Shown here piece after piece: positions 50,341 through 60,012 of a stretch of DNA of 64,000 nucleotides. How positions within the stretch are numbered: the stretch's first letter is position 1; each line of letters starts with the position of its first letter. The notes below the pieces were generated by a model, which had not been told where the DNA came from, did not search any database, and saw nothing but the letters and a program-made list of their open reading frames with translations. The position numbers and the translations under genes are program-made. Source of the stretch: Prorocentrum cordatum (Eukaryota > Sar > Dinophyceae > Prorocentrales > Prorocentraceae); contig CAUYUJ010004758.1 in assembly GCA_963575745.1 (NCBI GenBank), positions 476,524-540,523 of the forward strand, given 5' to 3'.

Positions 50341-52856
50341 AGGTCAAGAAGGTTCACGACACGCTGGCCACTTCAGGCTGGAAGCGCCTCGAGCCCCCCG
50401 CAGCCTGGGGCCAGATGCTGGAGGACGCCAAAGAGCGCCTTCTCAGACTCCCAGGGGAGACGGGTCCCGTGGCCGAGGCTGCCCTTCGACACCGAGCACT
50501 TCAGCGAAGGCACGGGCTGCCGAGGCCTCTCCCGCTCCGCGGAAAACTGGGCGGAGAAGCGGGGGGCCTCATCAACCCGCGCACGAAGGCCTTCAAGCGC
50601 CTCGGTGGCTCAGAGCCCGAGGAGAACCAGAAAGCAGGATGGCTCATGGCGTCGCTGTCTCTGGACCCCAAGGGTAGAGAGATGGAGGCCTTCCTCGTTG
50701 CAGCAACCCGGGAGAGCCCTGAAGTGGTGGTCGTGGACGCCCCGACCGGGGTGGATACGGCCAGGTTCGAGAAGGCACTCAAGCAGCTGGGCTACATGAT
50801 CTCGAAGTTCGAGGTGGTCTGCACGCACCACGGGGATGCCACCACGCGGACCAGGCAGGTGCTCACGGGCGGGCGTCGGAAAGCGGGAGTGGGCCTGGCG
50901 TGCATTAACATGCCGCTGGCCTGCTCGCGAGCTGCCAGCGTCAAGCCGCTCCTGGACAAGGGAAAGGACCGCCTCTGGTTCGACCAGCAGGGCGAAGTGT
51001 CGTGGGACCCCCGCATCCAGTCCACCAGCGACCCCCTCCTCCTCAAGCCAGTCGGGCACCTCAAGAAGGATGGAGTGAAGCACCTGATCTACAGTGAGGA
51101 GGGGCCGGTGGGCACCATTCGTTGGCCGGGGGCAGAACCCCAAGGACCCGGAGCAACGCTCCTCCGCGTCACCGGAGGAGGCGGGGGCACGGTCCGTGCC
51201 CTGACACCCCAAGAGGTTTGGCGAGTGCAGGGAGGGACCAACGACGAGTGGACCCACCTGCGGACCCAGGGCTCCGCGGAGGACGAGCTCTTGAAGGGCG
51301 CAGCCAGGGCGCTCCCACCGAGGACCGCGGAGGCGGTGCTGGCCGCGGTGGCGGAAGCACTCGACAGCACCAGTACGCAGCGCGCCGGAGTGTGCCATGA
51401 TCCAGAGGAGCAGGCCGCGTGGGATGCTACCAAGCGCTGGTTCCGCGCTTGGGCACAGGCACCAGATCAGCCCGCACTAGCGCTGGCAGCGGAGGATGAG
51501 GCGAGGGCAGGAGGGGCGCTCACTGATGAGTCGATGCACAAGAATCGCCGGCGTGCCCAGGCAGTCCGCTTCAAGATGATCGATGGGGACACGCTCATCG
51601 GACCCCGCGAGGCTCCGGCCGCAGAGAAGGTTAAGCTGGACAAGAGTGTTACTCGCTCGAAGAGCCCTCGTAAAAAGAGCCCCCGACGTGCCAAAGAGAT
51701 GCCAGCGACCAACCTGGTGAGGCCGCAGGCGCTGGGCGTAGCGCGGAAGAACAACTACCCCGGGAAGGAGCTCGCCCCCGCCGGCCGTGCTGAGCCTGGC
51801 GGGGCCAACTACGCCAGCTGGTTCGCGCAGCAGAAGATGGAGGCCATGCTGCAGAAACTCAGCGAAGGCACGAGGGCAGGCTACGAGGGAGGATGGCGGC
51901 TCTGGGTAGCCGCGCGCCAGGCGCAGGGGCTTAGCCCTCGGCTCCCAGGACGCGATCGCGAGGGGCGCCTGGCCGACGAGGAGGCGCTCATCAACTTCGC
52001 CGTCCTCCTAGCGCGGGTCGTCGGGAGGACCGAGGGGGCCATCAAGCAGAAGCTCTTCGCGGTGCGCTACGCCCACCTGGTGGCCGGCTACTCGGATCCA
52101 TTGCTCCACAGGGGTCGCCTCTGGAGCACCCTGGCAGGGCTAAAACGCCGGCAGGGGCCCGAGACCAAGCGGAAGAAGCCCGTCACGCCAGCCATGCTCG
52201 AGTGGCTCCGCGGCTTTCTCCAGCAAGAAGCCAAGCTCCCCGAGGAGGATGCGGTGGTCATCTGGGCGGCCATTGTGACAGCGTTCTTCTTCCTCCTGAG
52301 GGCTTCAGAGTACCTCCTCCAGGACGGGCGCTCGCGGTCCTTCGAGCGCGTGCTGCGCGGGGAGGACGTAGAGCCCAAGAAGGACGGGAAGCGAGTGGCC
52401 AGCTTCCAGGACGCCGACGAGATGGTGATCTACATCAAGGGCAGCAAGACGGACCAGCTCAACGTCGGGACGGTGAGGAACCACTACCGCGCCGGCACGA
52501 CGCTCTGCCCTATCGCGGCGATGGAGCGGCTCCAGGCTCACCATCCCCAGCGGATAAAGGGCACCGAGGAACGGCTGCCCCTTTTCCGCTGGGCGTCAGG
52601 TACACCGATTCGCAGGGCAGAGGTGCAGCACTTCCTGACGGTCGCGGGGCTGGCCGCCGGCCTCTCTAGGGAGGAAATCGGCAGCCATTCCCTGAGGATC
52701 GGCGGGGCGACTGCAATGTACCACGTGACCGAGGACCTCTCCCGGGCGCGCCGGTTCGGGCGCTGGCAGTCGGACGCGTTCCACGGCTACCTGTGGGAGT
52801 CGCACGAGCCGATGAAGGGCATCTCCGGCAAGATGCCAGGGACACCTCCTCGCTGA
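50193..52856 (+). CDS. RNase H end, methyltransferase-like C-terminal half and tyrosine recombinase
   Basis: First in-frame ATG 50193; the frame is open upstream. Begins with the end of RNase H. At 50715-51370 it resembles the second half of a C5 methyltransferase: VVVVDAPTG (motif VI place), LKQLGYMISKF, HHGDATTRTRQVL (motif VIII), VRALTPQEVWRVQGG (motif IX) and ARALPPRTAEAV (motif X-like); motifs I and IV are absent. A basic linker (KSPRKKSPRR) leads to the recombinase: a helical core-binding domain (51830-52150), then catalytic Arg in LLRASEYL (52299), Lys in YIKGSKTDQ, HSLRIGGAT (His 52686, Arg 52695), RFGRWQS (Trp 52764) and YLWESH (Tyr 52788, the nucleophile). All key residues are present. 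It integrates circular cDNA by strand exchange. Confidence 0.85.
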   Translation: MAYQESPENALARHLIRLVERIEAMHGCRIVSFFVRTYHNEVADWLTREEVKKVHDTLATSGWKRLEPPAAWGQMLEDAKERLLRLPGETGPVAEAALRHRALQRRHGLPRPLPLRGKLGGEAGGLINPRTKAFKRLGGSEPEENQKAGWLMASLSLDPKGREMEAFLVAATRESPEVVVVDAPTGVDTARFEKALKQLGYMISKFEVVCTHHGDATTRTRQVLTGGRRKAGVGLACINMPLACSRAASVKPLLDKGKDRLWFDQQGEVSWDPRIQSTSDPLLLKPVGHLKKDGVKHLIYSEEGPVGTIRWPGAEPQGPGATLLRVTGGGGGTVRALTPQEVWRVQGGTNDEWTHLRTQGSAEDELLKGAARALPPRTAEAVLAAVAEALDSTSTQRAGVCHDPEEQAAWDATKRWFRAWAQAPDQPALALAAEDEARAGGALTDESMHKNRRRAQAVRFKMIDGDTLIGPREAPAAEKVKLDKSVTRSKSPRKKSPRRAKEMPATNLVRPQALGVARKNNYPGKELAPAGRAEPGGANYASWFAQQKMEAMLQKLSEGTRAGYEGGWRLWVAARQAQGLSPRLPGRDREGRLADEEALINFAVLLARVVGRTEGAIKQKLFAVRYAHLVAGYSDPLLHRGRLWSTLAGLKRRQGPETKRKKPVTPAMLEWLRGFLQQEAKLPEEDAVVIWAAIVTAFFFLLRASEYLLQDGRSRSFERVLRGEDVEPKKDGKRVASFQDADEMVIYIKGSKTDQLNVGTVRNHYRAGTTLCPIAAMERLQAHHPQRIKGTEERLPLFRWASGTPIRRAEVQHFLTVAGLAAGLSREEIGSHSLRIGGATAMYHVTEDLSRARRFGRWQSDAFHGYLWESHEPMKGISGKMPGTPPR

Positions 52857-53827
52857 CCAACCCGGCGAAGGACAGCGCCCCCAGCAGAGCTGCCGCCGGC
52901 GCTGAGAGCGCCAGGCGTGAGAGCCCATGAGGGGGACGCAGCGGGCGCCGCCGGTGCTTGCACACCTGGCGCGCGCCCAACCCAAGCCGCCGGCCTGCCC
53001 GCCGTGCGTGCTTGAGTGCAATCACCAACCACCTGCGCCGCCGGCGGATTAGCCGCGCGCTCGCAGAGTACACCCACCCGTGCCTTCGGCACTGGCCAAT
53101 ACCTCAGCGCGAACGTATGCGCACAGGCTTGTCCGTCCGGGCCCCACCAGTGCCTGGGATACTGTGGGTCCCCTTGCAGCCGTTGGACAAGGGCCATGCT
53201 GGAGCCTGCCTGGCACGCCGGCTCTCTATGCCAAGCCTGGTCGTGGCGGGCACACTGACGTCGGCTTAAGATACAGTAGCTGGCAATCTGACGGCTCAGT
53301 GTGGCCGCAGCACCAGAATTCACGCGCAGGCACAGGCCCGCGCCCCAGCGCCGGCCCGGGGAACCCCCTCTGTCAGGGGCCGGACCCTGCCCGCCCCGTG
53401 CACTTGTGGAGGGGCGGGGGGCCGGGAGATCTGGAGGCCGCGGCGCGGACGGGGGTGCCAAGCACCGGCCTGTGCCGAGCGCCAGCGATAGCATCTTCGG
53501 GCCTCAGCCCGAGGTCAGGCTCCGCCGGCAATCAAGGCACCGGCGCGAGCCCAAAGCCTAACCTCGCGGAGAACAGCCGCGCGCGCCGGCATCAGTTGCC
53601 TGGCGGCAGTCGGCAGACAGGAGGGCCAGTGGGGCCCCACGCGCACGCCGGCGCATGCGCCAGGCGGTGCGCGACTCAGAGCATAGACGGTGCCGGCAGC
53701 ACAGAGCCTGGCACCCAGTTTTGGTGACGCCCATCAGGGCGCCCACACAGCACGCCGGCGCGTAGAATCCGCCAGGCGGCCAGTGTGCAGGGCCACTGGC
53801 AGCAGCACCAGTATCATTAGAACAAAG
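52857..53827. other. 3' internal non-coding region of the recombinase element with repeated GCCGGC hairpins
   Basis: No coding domain. From about 53340 a GCCGGC or ACCGGC core recurs, and from ~53580 imperfect hairpins with GCGCCGGC and GCCTGGCG or CGCCAGGCGG arms appear roughly every 50 bp (near 53595, 53655, 53705, 53765). They resemble the stronger hairpins in B1 and B2 and may be packaging, replication or recombinase-binding structures. Confidence 0.55.
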
Positions 53828-54055
53828 GCGGCGAGGCCCGCTTCGCGTGGCGGAAGGAGGGACCCGCCCGGCGTATCAACGCCGGCGGGAGGAGCATGCG
53901 GCCAGCGCAGCAGCAAAATGGGGGGGGCTGCACCGCTGCCGCCATCGTCGTCGTCGTCTCCTGAGAGCCCGCTTCTGACCGCTTCGCGGCTGGCACGTCC
54001 CGCGGCCTTACAGCAGGCCGCGCTTTCGCTAGCGCCGTACTGTGGGGGCGGGGTC
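53828..54055 (+). repeat. Split direct repeat B1
   Basis: Begins GCGGCGAGGCCCGCTTCGCG and ends TGTGGGGGCGGGGTC, immediately before A2. It carries the hairpin at 53863-53889. Differs from B2 by a few substitutions and small indels in homopolymer or triplet runs. Confidence 0.9.
53863..53889 (+). other. Hairpin in B1
   Basis: Arms CCCGCCCGGCGT and ACGCCGGCGGG around loop ATCA. The B2 hairpin has C/G in place of the loop-closing T/A pair, so pairing is preserved. Confidence 0.75.
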
Positions 54056-54185
54056 TTAGTTGTTTGTCCTAAACGGTTGGACCCCGCCCTCCCCAGTCGG
54101 CTTGGGTTTTCTCCTCTCCCTGCTCCTGCCTCTGCCTGCCCTTCTCTCTCCCTCTCTCCCGCTCAAGCCTTCGGGGCTCAAAGCC
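54056..54185 (+). repeat. Split direct repeat A2
   Basis: Matches A1 over all 130 bases with one difference. Joined to B1 without a gap, as expected for split direct repeats. Confidence 0.92.
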
Positions 54186-54254
54186 CTCCCAGGGCCCGAA
54201 TGGGCCCTCTTTTGCCCGCCCACCCTGGGCTTTGCCTTGGTGTCTAACGGCACC

Positions 54255-54482
54255 GCGGCGAGGCCCGCTTCGCGTGGCGGAAGGAGGGACCCGCCCGGCG
54301 CCACCAGCGCCGGCGGGAGGAGCGTGCGGCCAGCGCAGCAGCAAAATGGGGGGGGTGCTGCACCGCTGCCGCCATCATCATCGTCTCCTGAGGGCCCGCT
54401 TCTGACCGCTTCGCGGCTGGCACGTCCCGCGGCCTTACAGCAGGCCGCGCTTTCGCTAGCGCCGTACTTTGGGGGCGGGGTC
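54255..54482 (+). repeat. Split direct repeat B2
   Basis: Copy of B1 at the right end of the element, with GTCGTGAAGG marking the divergence point from B1. Defines the right boundary. Confidence 0.9.
54290..54317 (+). other. Hairpin in B2
   Basis: Arms CCCGCCCGGCGC and GCGCCGGCGGG around loop CACCA, equivalent in position to the B1 hairpin. Confidence 0.75.
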
Positions 54483-54519
54483 GTGAAGGCGGGGATCAGA
54501 GCAACATGCCCGTGCCAAA

Positions 54520-54725
54520 AACATCACCCAGACCAAGAATACAAAAGGCCAAAAAACAAAAAACACAAATAGCAACCGCAAAAAAAAACACCAAAAAACG
54601 CAAAAAAAAAAAACAAAAAAAAAAACAAAAAAAACAAAAAAAAAAAAAAAGAAAAGCAAGGAACAATAAAACCGCAAAGACCCAACAAAAAAAAAAAAAC
54701 AAAAGAAAAAAAAAACCGCAGGCAA
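54520..54725. repeat. A-rich block
   Basis: Runs of A up to 14 long broken by single C or G fill about 200 bp, in sharp contrast with the GC-rich surroundings. It lies about 40 bp outside B2. It could be a decayed poly-A tail of another retroelement. Confidence 0.8.
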
Positions 54726-54789
54726 ATGTACGAATCGGAAACGTGAGCGACGCGTCGGAGATATCGGGACCGCCTGGACATGCGTGAAG

Positions 54790-55335
54790 TGGGCCCTCTG
54801 CGGCCCTCCAACGCCGTCTCGGAGGGCCCCAAAAGTGTCCAAGAGGAACCACATCAAGTCGAAATCGAATCGAAAGAATGCCCTCTTGCGTGATTTGGTG
54901 CCGACTTGATTGTGGCTCCTCTTGGGCCCCTCTCGGGGCTCTTAGGGCCCTCTCGGGGCCCTCGGGAGCCCTCCAACCCCATCCTGGAGGGACCCAAGAG
55001 AGCCCAAGAGGGGCCCGAGACGAGCAAAATCACATTGCCATGAGCCCTGCGTGGCTTGACTTGGACCCCACTCGGACCCCTCCGAGAGTTCCGAGAGGGG
55101 CCGGGCCCTCCGATGCCGTTTCGGAGGGCCCCGCGAGGAGGCCAAGAAAAATTAAGTTCGAATTGCAGGTCACGCGAGAGCCTGATTGCGTGACTTGATG
55201 CAGACTCCTCTTGGGCCCCTCTTGGGGCCACCTCGAGGCCCTCTCAGGGCCATCGTAGGGCCGCCAGGGTCGTCTCGGAGGGAATCCTGGGGCCCTCATC
55301 AAGCCCTCCCGAAGCCTCAAGGGCGCCCTGCCGCG
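54790..55335. repeat. Three degenerate ~140-160-bp repeats
   Basis: Successive units share GCGTGAYTTG (at ~54889, ~55050, ~55189), CTCCTCTTGGGCCCCTCT and CCCTCCRAYGCCGTYTCGGA. Both orientations of GGGCCC/CTCGGGG boxes occur. No gene. Confidence 0.65.
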
Positions 55336-55640
55336 AGGACCCCTTCAGCAGAAACACTGATCAGGGAATCTCAGGAACCTGCGAAGCCGGTCGCTTGTAT
55401 CGCAATCGGCCTGGCACTTTCGCCACGCCCTCGCAATCTCGGGAACCACGGGGGCCAGGAACCTAGCTAAAGTCCGAGTCGTTCCGAGTTGACAAGAAGC
55501 CGCCCCATTATCATTCTCCTCCTCCTCCAGACGAAGAAGAGGGCGAACGACAACAAGTACGACGACGAGCGGCAACGTCGAACGATCACCCACGTCCGCA
55601 GTCGAACGACTACCACGACGACCAGAGACGAACAACGACC
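55336..55640. other. No gene recognised
   Basis: Mixed sequence. The 3' half grades into GAC/ACG-rich triplets. Confidence 0.5.
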
Positions 55641-55765
55641 GACGGTGACGACGACAACGACGACGACGACCACCACCACCACGACGACGACCACGACCAC
55701 GACGACGACGACGACGACGACGACCACGACGAATCCGACGACTACGACGAAAACTACGACGGCCG
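55641..55765. repeat. ACG/ACC trinucleotide microsatellite
   Basis: ACGACG and ACCACC triplets. The apparent poly-Thr or poly-Val frames are not genes. Confidence 0.9.
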
Positions 55766-56099
55766 ACCGCGCCGGCCCCAGACGTCCGACGATCTGATGC
55801 TCTCAATCCGCGCCCCTGGAGGACCCCTTGTCGGAGAGCGCTTCTCGTCCAGGCCCCATGTTTTATTGCCTCAGGGGGCCCGAGAAAGGCCCCCCGAGGC
55901 CGAAATCGAGGAGGGAGCTGAACAAAAATCCGCCGGCCCCCGCCTGCCCGGGGGTGAGGAGGCGCGTGAGATAAGTGGCTGCCCCCCTCCCCGGGGGCCC
56001 AGAGTCCCGTTTTAGGGGTGGCGGGAGGGGGGGAATCCAGGCTCCTCGGCGCACCCCCCCTGGAGACTCTGGAGCTTCCAACTCTGCCTTCCGTGGCCT
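55766..56099. other. No gene recognised
   Basis: GC-rich with purine/pyrimidine-skewed stretches. No domain on either strand. Confidence 0.5.
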
Positions 56100-56645
56100 C
56101 AAAGACCACCAAGACATTCCAAGACGGGTCGAATCGCGGAACGATTGGCCCAAGACGCCTACGATGGCTCCAAGACGCCCCAAGACGCCTTCGAGACGCC
56201 CCAAGAGTCTTCCCGCGCGTGCCCCGAGGGGCAACCATTAATGGTTTTCTTCAGGGTCTTCATTGTTTCCGGGGTTCTCGTGTTCTCGAACTTCCGACGC
56301 TCCAAGACGGCCCAAGAGGCCCCGTAGACCGGCCCAAACCTGCCCAAAAGGCCCCCTTCGATGGCTCCAGGACGGCCCGAGAAGGTTCCAAGACAGCTCG
56401 AAGAGGGGCCCACGACGGCCACAGATCGGCCCAGGCAGGCCCCAAGAGAGTCACACGCGAATAGAAAATCCAATCTTTCTGCCCCCAGAGGGCCCCCAGA
56501 GGTTCCAAGAGGCCACCTAAGCGGCCAAAAAGAAGCCCCCAAACAAGCCCCAAAGGGCCTCCAAGAGGCCCCAAAAGAGACCCCAGAGCGGCCCCAAAAC
56601 ACGCATCATAACTGCTTCCAGAAGGCTGCGCCAGGCCCCCAAACA
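56100..56645. repeat. CCAAGACGGCC-type degenerate repeat
   Basis: Decamer to 12-mer units such as CCAAGACGCC and CAAGAGGCCCC recur throughout. The same type occurs in shorter tracts near 9740 and 26060. All three lie next to other repeats. Confidence 0.7.
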
Positions 56646-56672
56646 GCTTCGAAGACGCCCACTAGAACCCCC

Positions 56673-57652
56673 ATTATCCCGGCAAAGCAACCTAACAGCG
56701 ATGTGTAGAAGCATATATGAAAGCATTCCCCTTAAGATTCAGATGAAAATCCAGTTGTAGAATTCTGCTGTTCTCGCAGTCGTAGTCGCATTCGCGATGA
56801 CAGTCGCAGCGGCAACGGCAGTCGCAGTCACAGCCTCAGCCTCAGCCTGCCTCAGCCTCAGCCTCAGCCTGCCTCAGCCTCAGCCTGCCTCAGCCTCAGC
56901 CTCAGCCTGCTTCAGCCTCAGCCTCAGTCTGCCTTCAGCCTCGGCCTCAGCCTCAGCCTGCCTCAGCCTCAGCCTGCATCAGCCTCAGCCTCAGCCTCAG
57001 CCTGCCTCAGCATCAGCCTGCTTCAGCCTCAGCCTCAGCCTGCCTCAGCCTCAGCCTCAGTCTGCTTCAGCCTCAGCCTCAGTCTGCCTTCAGCCTCGGC
57101 CTCAGCCTCAGCCTGCCTCAGCCTCAGCCTGCGTCGGCCGCAGCATCAGCCTGCCTCAGCATTCAAAATGTGGCCCAGGAATGGAGTTCTGGGAACTAGA
57201 AGAACACGAAGCGGCCTACAGTTGGCTCCGGGCATTCAAAATGTGGCCCGGGAATGGAGTTCTGGGAACTTGAAGAGCACGAAGTGGCCTACAGTTGGCT
57301 CCGGGCATCCAAAATGTGGCCCGGGAATGGAGTTCTGGGAAGGCGAAGAGCACGAAGTGGCTTACAGTTGGCTCCGGGCATCCAAAATGTGGCCCGGCAA
57401 TGGAGTTCTGGGAGGGCGAAGAGCACGAAATGTGTGACTGTTGGCGAAAAGCGAGCCCGGCTCTGTTCCCGGTTCTCCAGAATGTGGCCCGGGAATGGAG
57501 TTCTGGGAGGTCGAAGAGCACGAAGTGTGTGACTGTTGGCGAAAAACGATTCCCGGTTCTCCTCCCTGGCACCTGCCCAGACCCCCCTGAGGAGTCATGA
57601 TGCTCTCTTTTGACCCTACTAGAAACCTATCAGCAAACGCTCTTAGGTAACA
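56673..57652 (+). mobile_element. Composite repeat element, copy 3
   Basis: Head starts ATTATCCCGGCAAAGCA as in copies 1 and 2. ACCTAACAGCGA is at 56690-56701, and the tail has ACGCTCTTAGGT at 57637-57648, a 10/12 match to its reverse complement. The CAGCCT array (about 56830-57155) is shorter, and the 73-bp array (about 57160-57430) is followed by an extra partial unit near 57480. Same orientation as the others, 42 kb away. Confidence 0.75.
57160..57530 (+). repeat. 73-bp minisatellite of composite copy 3
   Basis: Four to five units of the 73-bp family, then a diverged spacer containing GCGAGCCCGGCTCTG and a final partial unit. Confidence 0.85.
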
Positions 57653-58384
57653 TAGTGCCCAACAAAAAAAACCACGCTTTAACCGTAGACTCCACGCATT
57701 TTCTGAGGCCGGCGGAATGGCGTGAGCCCCTGAAACAGCGTTGCAGAATGGGACGGACGACGAGAGAAGAGGGAGCGGCGCGCTGACTTGGCGAAGCGGC
57801 TCTTTTTGCGCAGGGCGACGCTGGAGTCCATCTGGTTCGCCATGTCCTCGGGACTCCCGGGGCCCCGCCCAGACGCAGGGAGGCGACGAGCGCACGAGAA
57901 GGTCAAACGTGGAGGCTGCTGGGGGGGCTGTGTTGGCTGGGCCCCGAAAGTATCGGTCAGGGGGGAGGGGGGGATTGAAGCCAAATCCGATCAAAATCGG
58001 TCCCCGGACCCCTCCCGTGGTCCATCTGGTGCAGTTGTAAACCCCAGATCCATTTTTGACGGCCCGGGTGTGGAGCCACGGATAATACAGATGTGATGTG
58101 CTTCCTTCGTGACTGAGCACAACCGCTGCACCTGCGAGGCTGCGTACACGCACATAAAATCTGAACGAATGCTTCAACAGTGAACCAAGATCCTTAGATC
58201 ATCACTCCCCAAACGCAAGTGCTCGTGAAGAATCAGCCCGATATCAACATTTCGGGAATTCGTCCTTCGAAGCAAACTCGAAAATGTATGTTGCTCGTGG
58301 AGGGAGGGAAAGAAAAGAGGGAAGCGGGATGGCCTCCCCAGATTGCAGGGGGTGATCATCAGGTGGGCGTCGCCTGCCAGGTCG
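57653..58384. other. Unassigned stretch with the second dispersed ~120-bp repeat
   Basis: The block at 57955-58070 (GAAGCCAAATCCG ... TGGTCCATCTGGTG ... GGCCCGGGT) matches 20764-20885. The remainder, including AT-richer 58085-58330, shows no gene. Confidence 0.5.
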
Positions 58385-58651
58385 TCATGCACGAATGGCG
58401 ACAACAGCATCAGTCACGCTCAGAACTCTCATACACGGGCAACCCATCGCGCCTTCACAAGCTCCTGGCCGTCCGCGTCGTACGAGGGTGAGAACGACGC
58501 CCGTCTCCACCAGCCGATCTGGTCGAGCCCGCTTGATCCCACCCGACTCCTTCAGATTGCACGCTCGCGCTGCATGCTTAACCTGATCGGCAGTCTGCCA
58601 CCCAGCCAGCTTAGCCACGATGGTGCTATCTGGACGCGTCTTCTCGGTCAT
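58385..58651 (-). pseudogene. Copia-like RT start, copy 2 (truncated)
   Basis: TEKTRPDSTIVAKLAGW precedes a helix and the strand RPDRLVETGVVLTL, the region just before the conserved RT entry. Homology to the 62-kb copy breaks just after GAMGCPC, where the other copy continues as KARWVARGFK. This copy therefore lacks the palm and is dead. Confidence 0.6.
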
Positions 58652-58994
58652 CTCACGTCGGCCATTAAGCAGAACACCTCGTCGCGTGGACCGCCGGTCC
58701 GCACCGTGGTAGACAGGCAGACATCAGCCAAGACGATGGACCAGGCGCCGCCCGCCTCTCCCAGCGCGGCGGCCTTCACCGCAGCCCGAGGAGCTGCGAT
58801 GGATGATAAAGCTGAAGTGTCTGCTGGTGGCTCAATGTCGGCTGGAGCGGCAGTCGGACGGAGCCTCTCGCGGGGTTGTCTGCCCTCGAGGTCGAACGCC
58901 CGCTCGGCCGCGACGCCGTCGGGGACCCCAGGGCCTCCTCAGCTAGCCGCTTCACCGAGTGATCTACTTCGAGTTTTTCAATGTTTGTTTTTTT

Positions 58995-59584
58995 TCAACG
59001 CCGAGGCAGCGCGTCCTGAAGCTGGGCAACCCTGGACAGATCAATCGCACCAGGGTCACCATATGGTGGAAGAACTGCTGGAAATAAAAGACTGTCGGAC
59101 TCCTGGAGACTCCGCCACATCGCGCCCCTGATTCTCCGCAGGTGGGTCGACACAGGCGGCATTGCCCTGCTTGCCCTTGGAATTATGATGCGCTGCCGTG
59201 AACTTCTGACGCGCATGCCAGTCGGCCCATCCCTCCTCGCGGGCAGCATGTTGCAGGTGTTCGGCGGCCGCTCTGGTCAGAGCCCCAGCATGAGATAGCC
59301 AGATCCGCATGGCCTCGTCGTCGCTGCACATCAAAACCGCCGGCCGCGCAGCAGCTCGGACAGCAGCGCCCCCGGGCAAACCTCGCTGTGCAACGCCAGA
59401 CCGTCGGCGACAGCGTCTGGCGCATCCTTGAAAGGTCGGCTGGAAGTGACGGATCGCGTCCGAAGACGCGCCGACGCGGACGCTGATTCCGAGGTACGCG
59501 GCTCACCTGATCGCAGCCCGCGGCGACGCGGCGCCCCCATGCCTGATGAGACCTCGGCTGGGTGAAACCGATCATATTATTCAA
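58995..59584 (-). pseudogene. Copia-like integrase C-terminal region, copy 2
   Basis: Segments in at least two frames: MIGFTQPRSHQAWGRRV, then RVFGRDPSLPADLSR (the family's V-x-G-R-x-P-x-x-P box after the integrase core), then a Glu/Arg-rich helix (AREEGWADWHARQKFTAAH). Paralogous to 61253-61870 and 62768-63526. Confidence 0.6.
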
Positions 59585-59778
59585 GATATCCGCGGACCAG
59601 GAGCCGCGCCTCGCGCCTTGCCAAGGAGCCAGTAATATTCACCTGGGACGACGTCAAAGTCGACGCCATCACACTCGAGCACATCGGTCACGATCGCCGC
59701 GGCCCGGGCCGAGTCGCACTCGGCTCGGACCGGCGCGCCGCAGGGTCGAAGACAACAGATAGCCCAAGCCTTCCCCAA
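59581..59778 (-). pseudogene. Copia-like integrase core fragment, copy 2
   Basis: GAPVRAECDSARAAAIVTD fits the integrase strand with the second catalytic Asp, followed by a His-Ile-like strand (DGVDFDVVPG) and YYWLLGKARG, where the W-x-x-G-x-x-E-R motif is expected; the catalytic Glu is not seen. Continues into the C-terminal region in an adjoining frame. Confidence 0.55.
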
Positions 59779-60012
59779 GGTTTCGCCGCCCCCCTGATCC
59801 CCCCTGCCTCTTAGACGTCATGAGCTCCTGGGACACCATAAACTCACAAAGATCAGGCTCGATGAAGCCTTGGCGCAGGGCGCATCGAGCACTCCGAGAC
59901 CGAAGCTGACATGTCCTGGGACATGCCCATGACGATGGCGCGAACCAGCTCTGGTGAACTTCGCTGCGAAGCTGCGCTCCGTCGCTCACCGACAACGCCT
60001 CCTGGAATCGTC

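Larger units (their letters stand above)
38833..54482 (+). mobile_element. Giant tyrosine-recombinase retrotransposon with split direct repeats
   Basis: Order: A1 (38833-38962), coding region, B1 (53828-54055), A2 (54056-54185), 69-bp spacer, B2 (54255-54482). B1 and A2 abut exactly. This A1 - ORFs - B1 - A2 - B2 arrangement defines the split-direct-repeat class (Ngaro, PAT), whose members integrate with a tyrosine recombinase and lack DDE integrase and target duplications. The coding region supplies gag-like, RT, DIRS-type RNase H and tyrosine recombinase domains, confirming the class, plus methyltransferase-like domains. At ~15.65 kb it is far longer than the usual 4-6 kb. The 129/130 identity of A1 and A2 points to recent insertion, yet coding interruptions exist. 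Confidence 0.88.
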
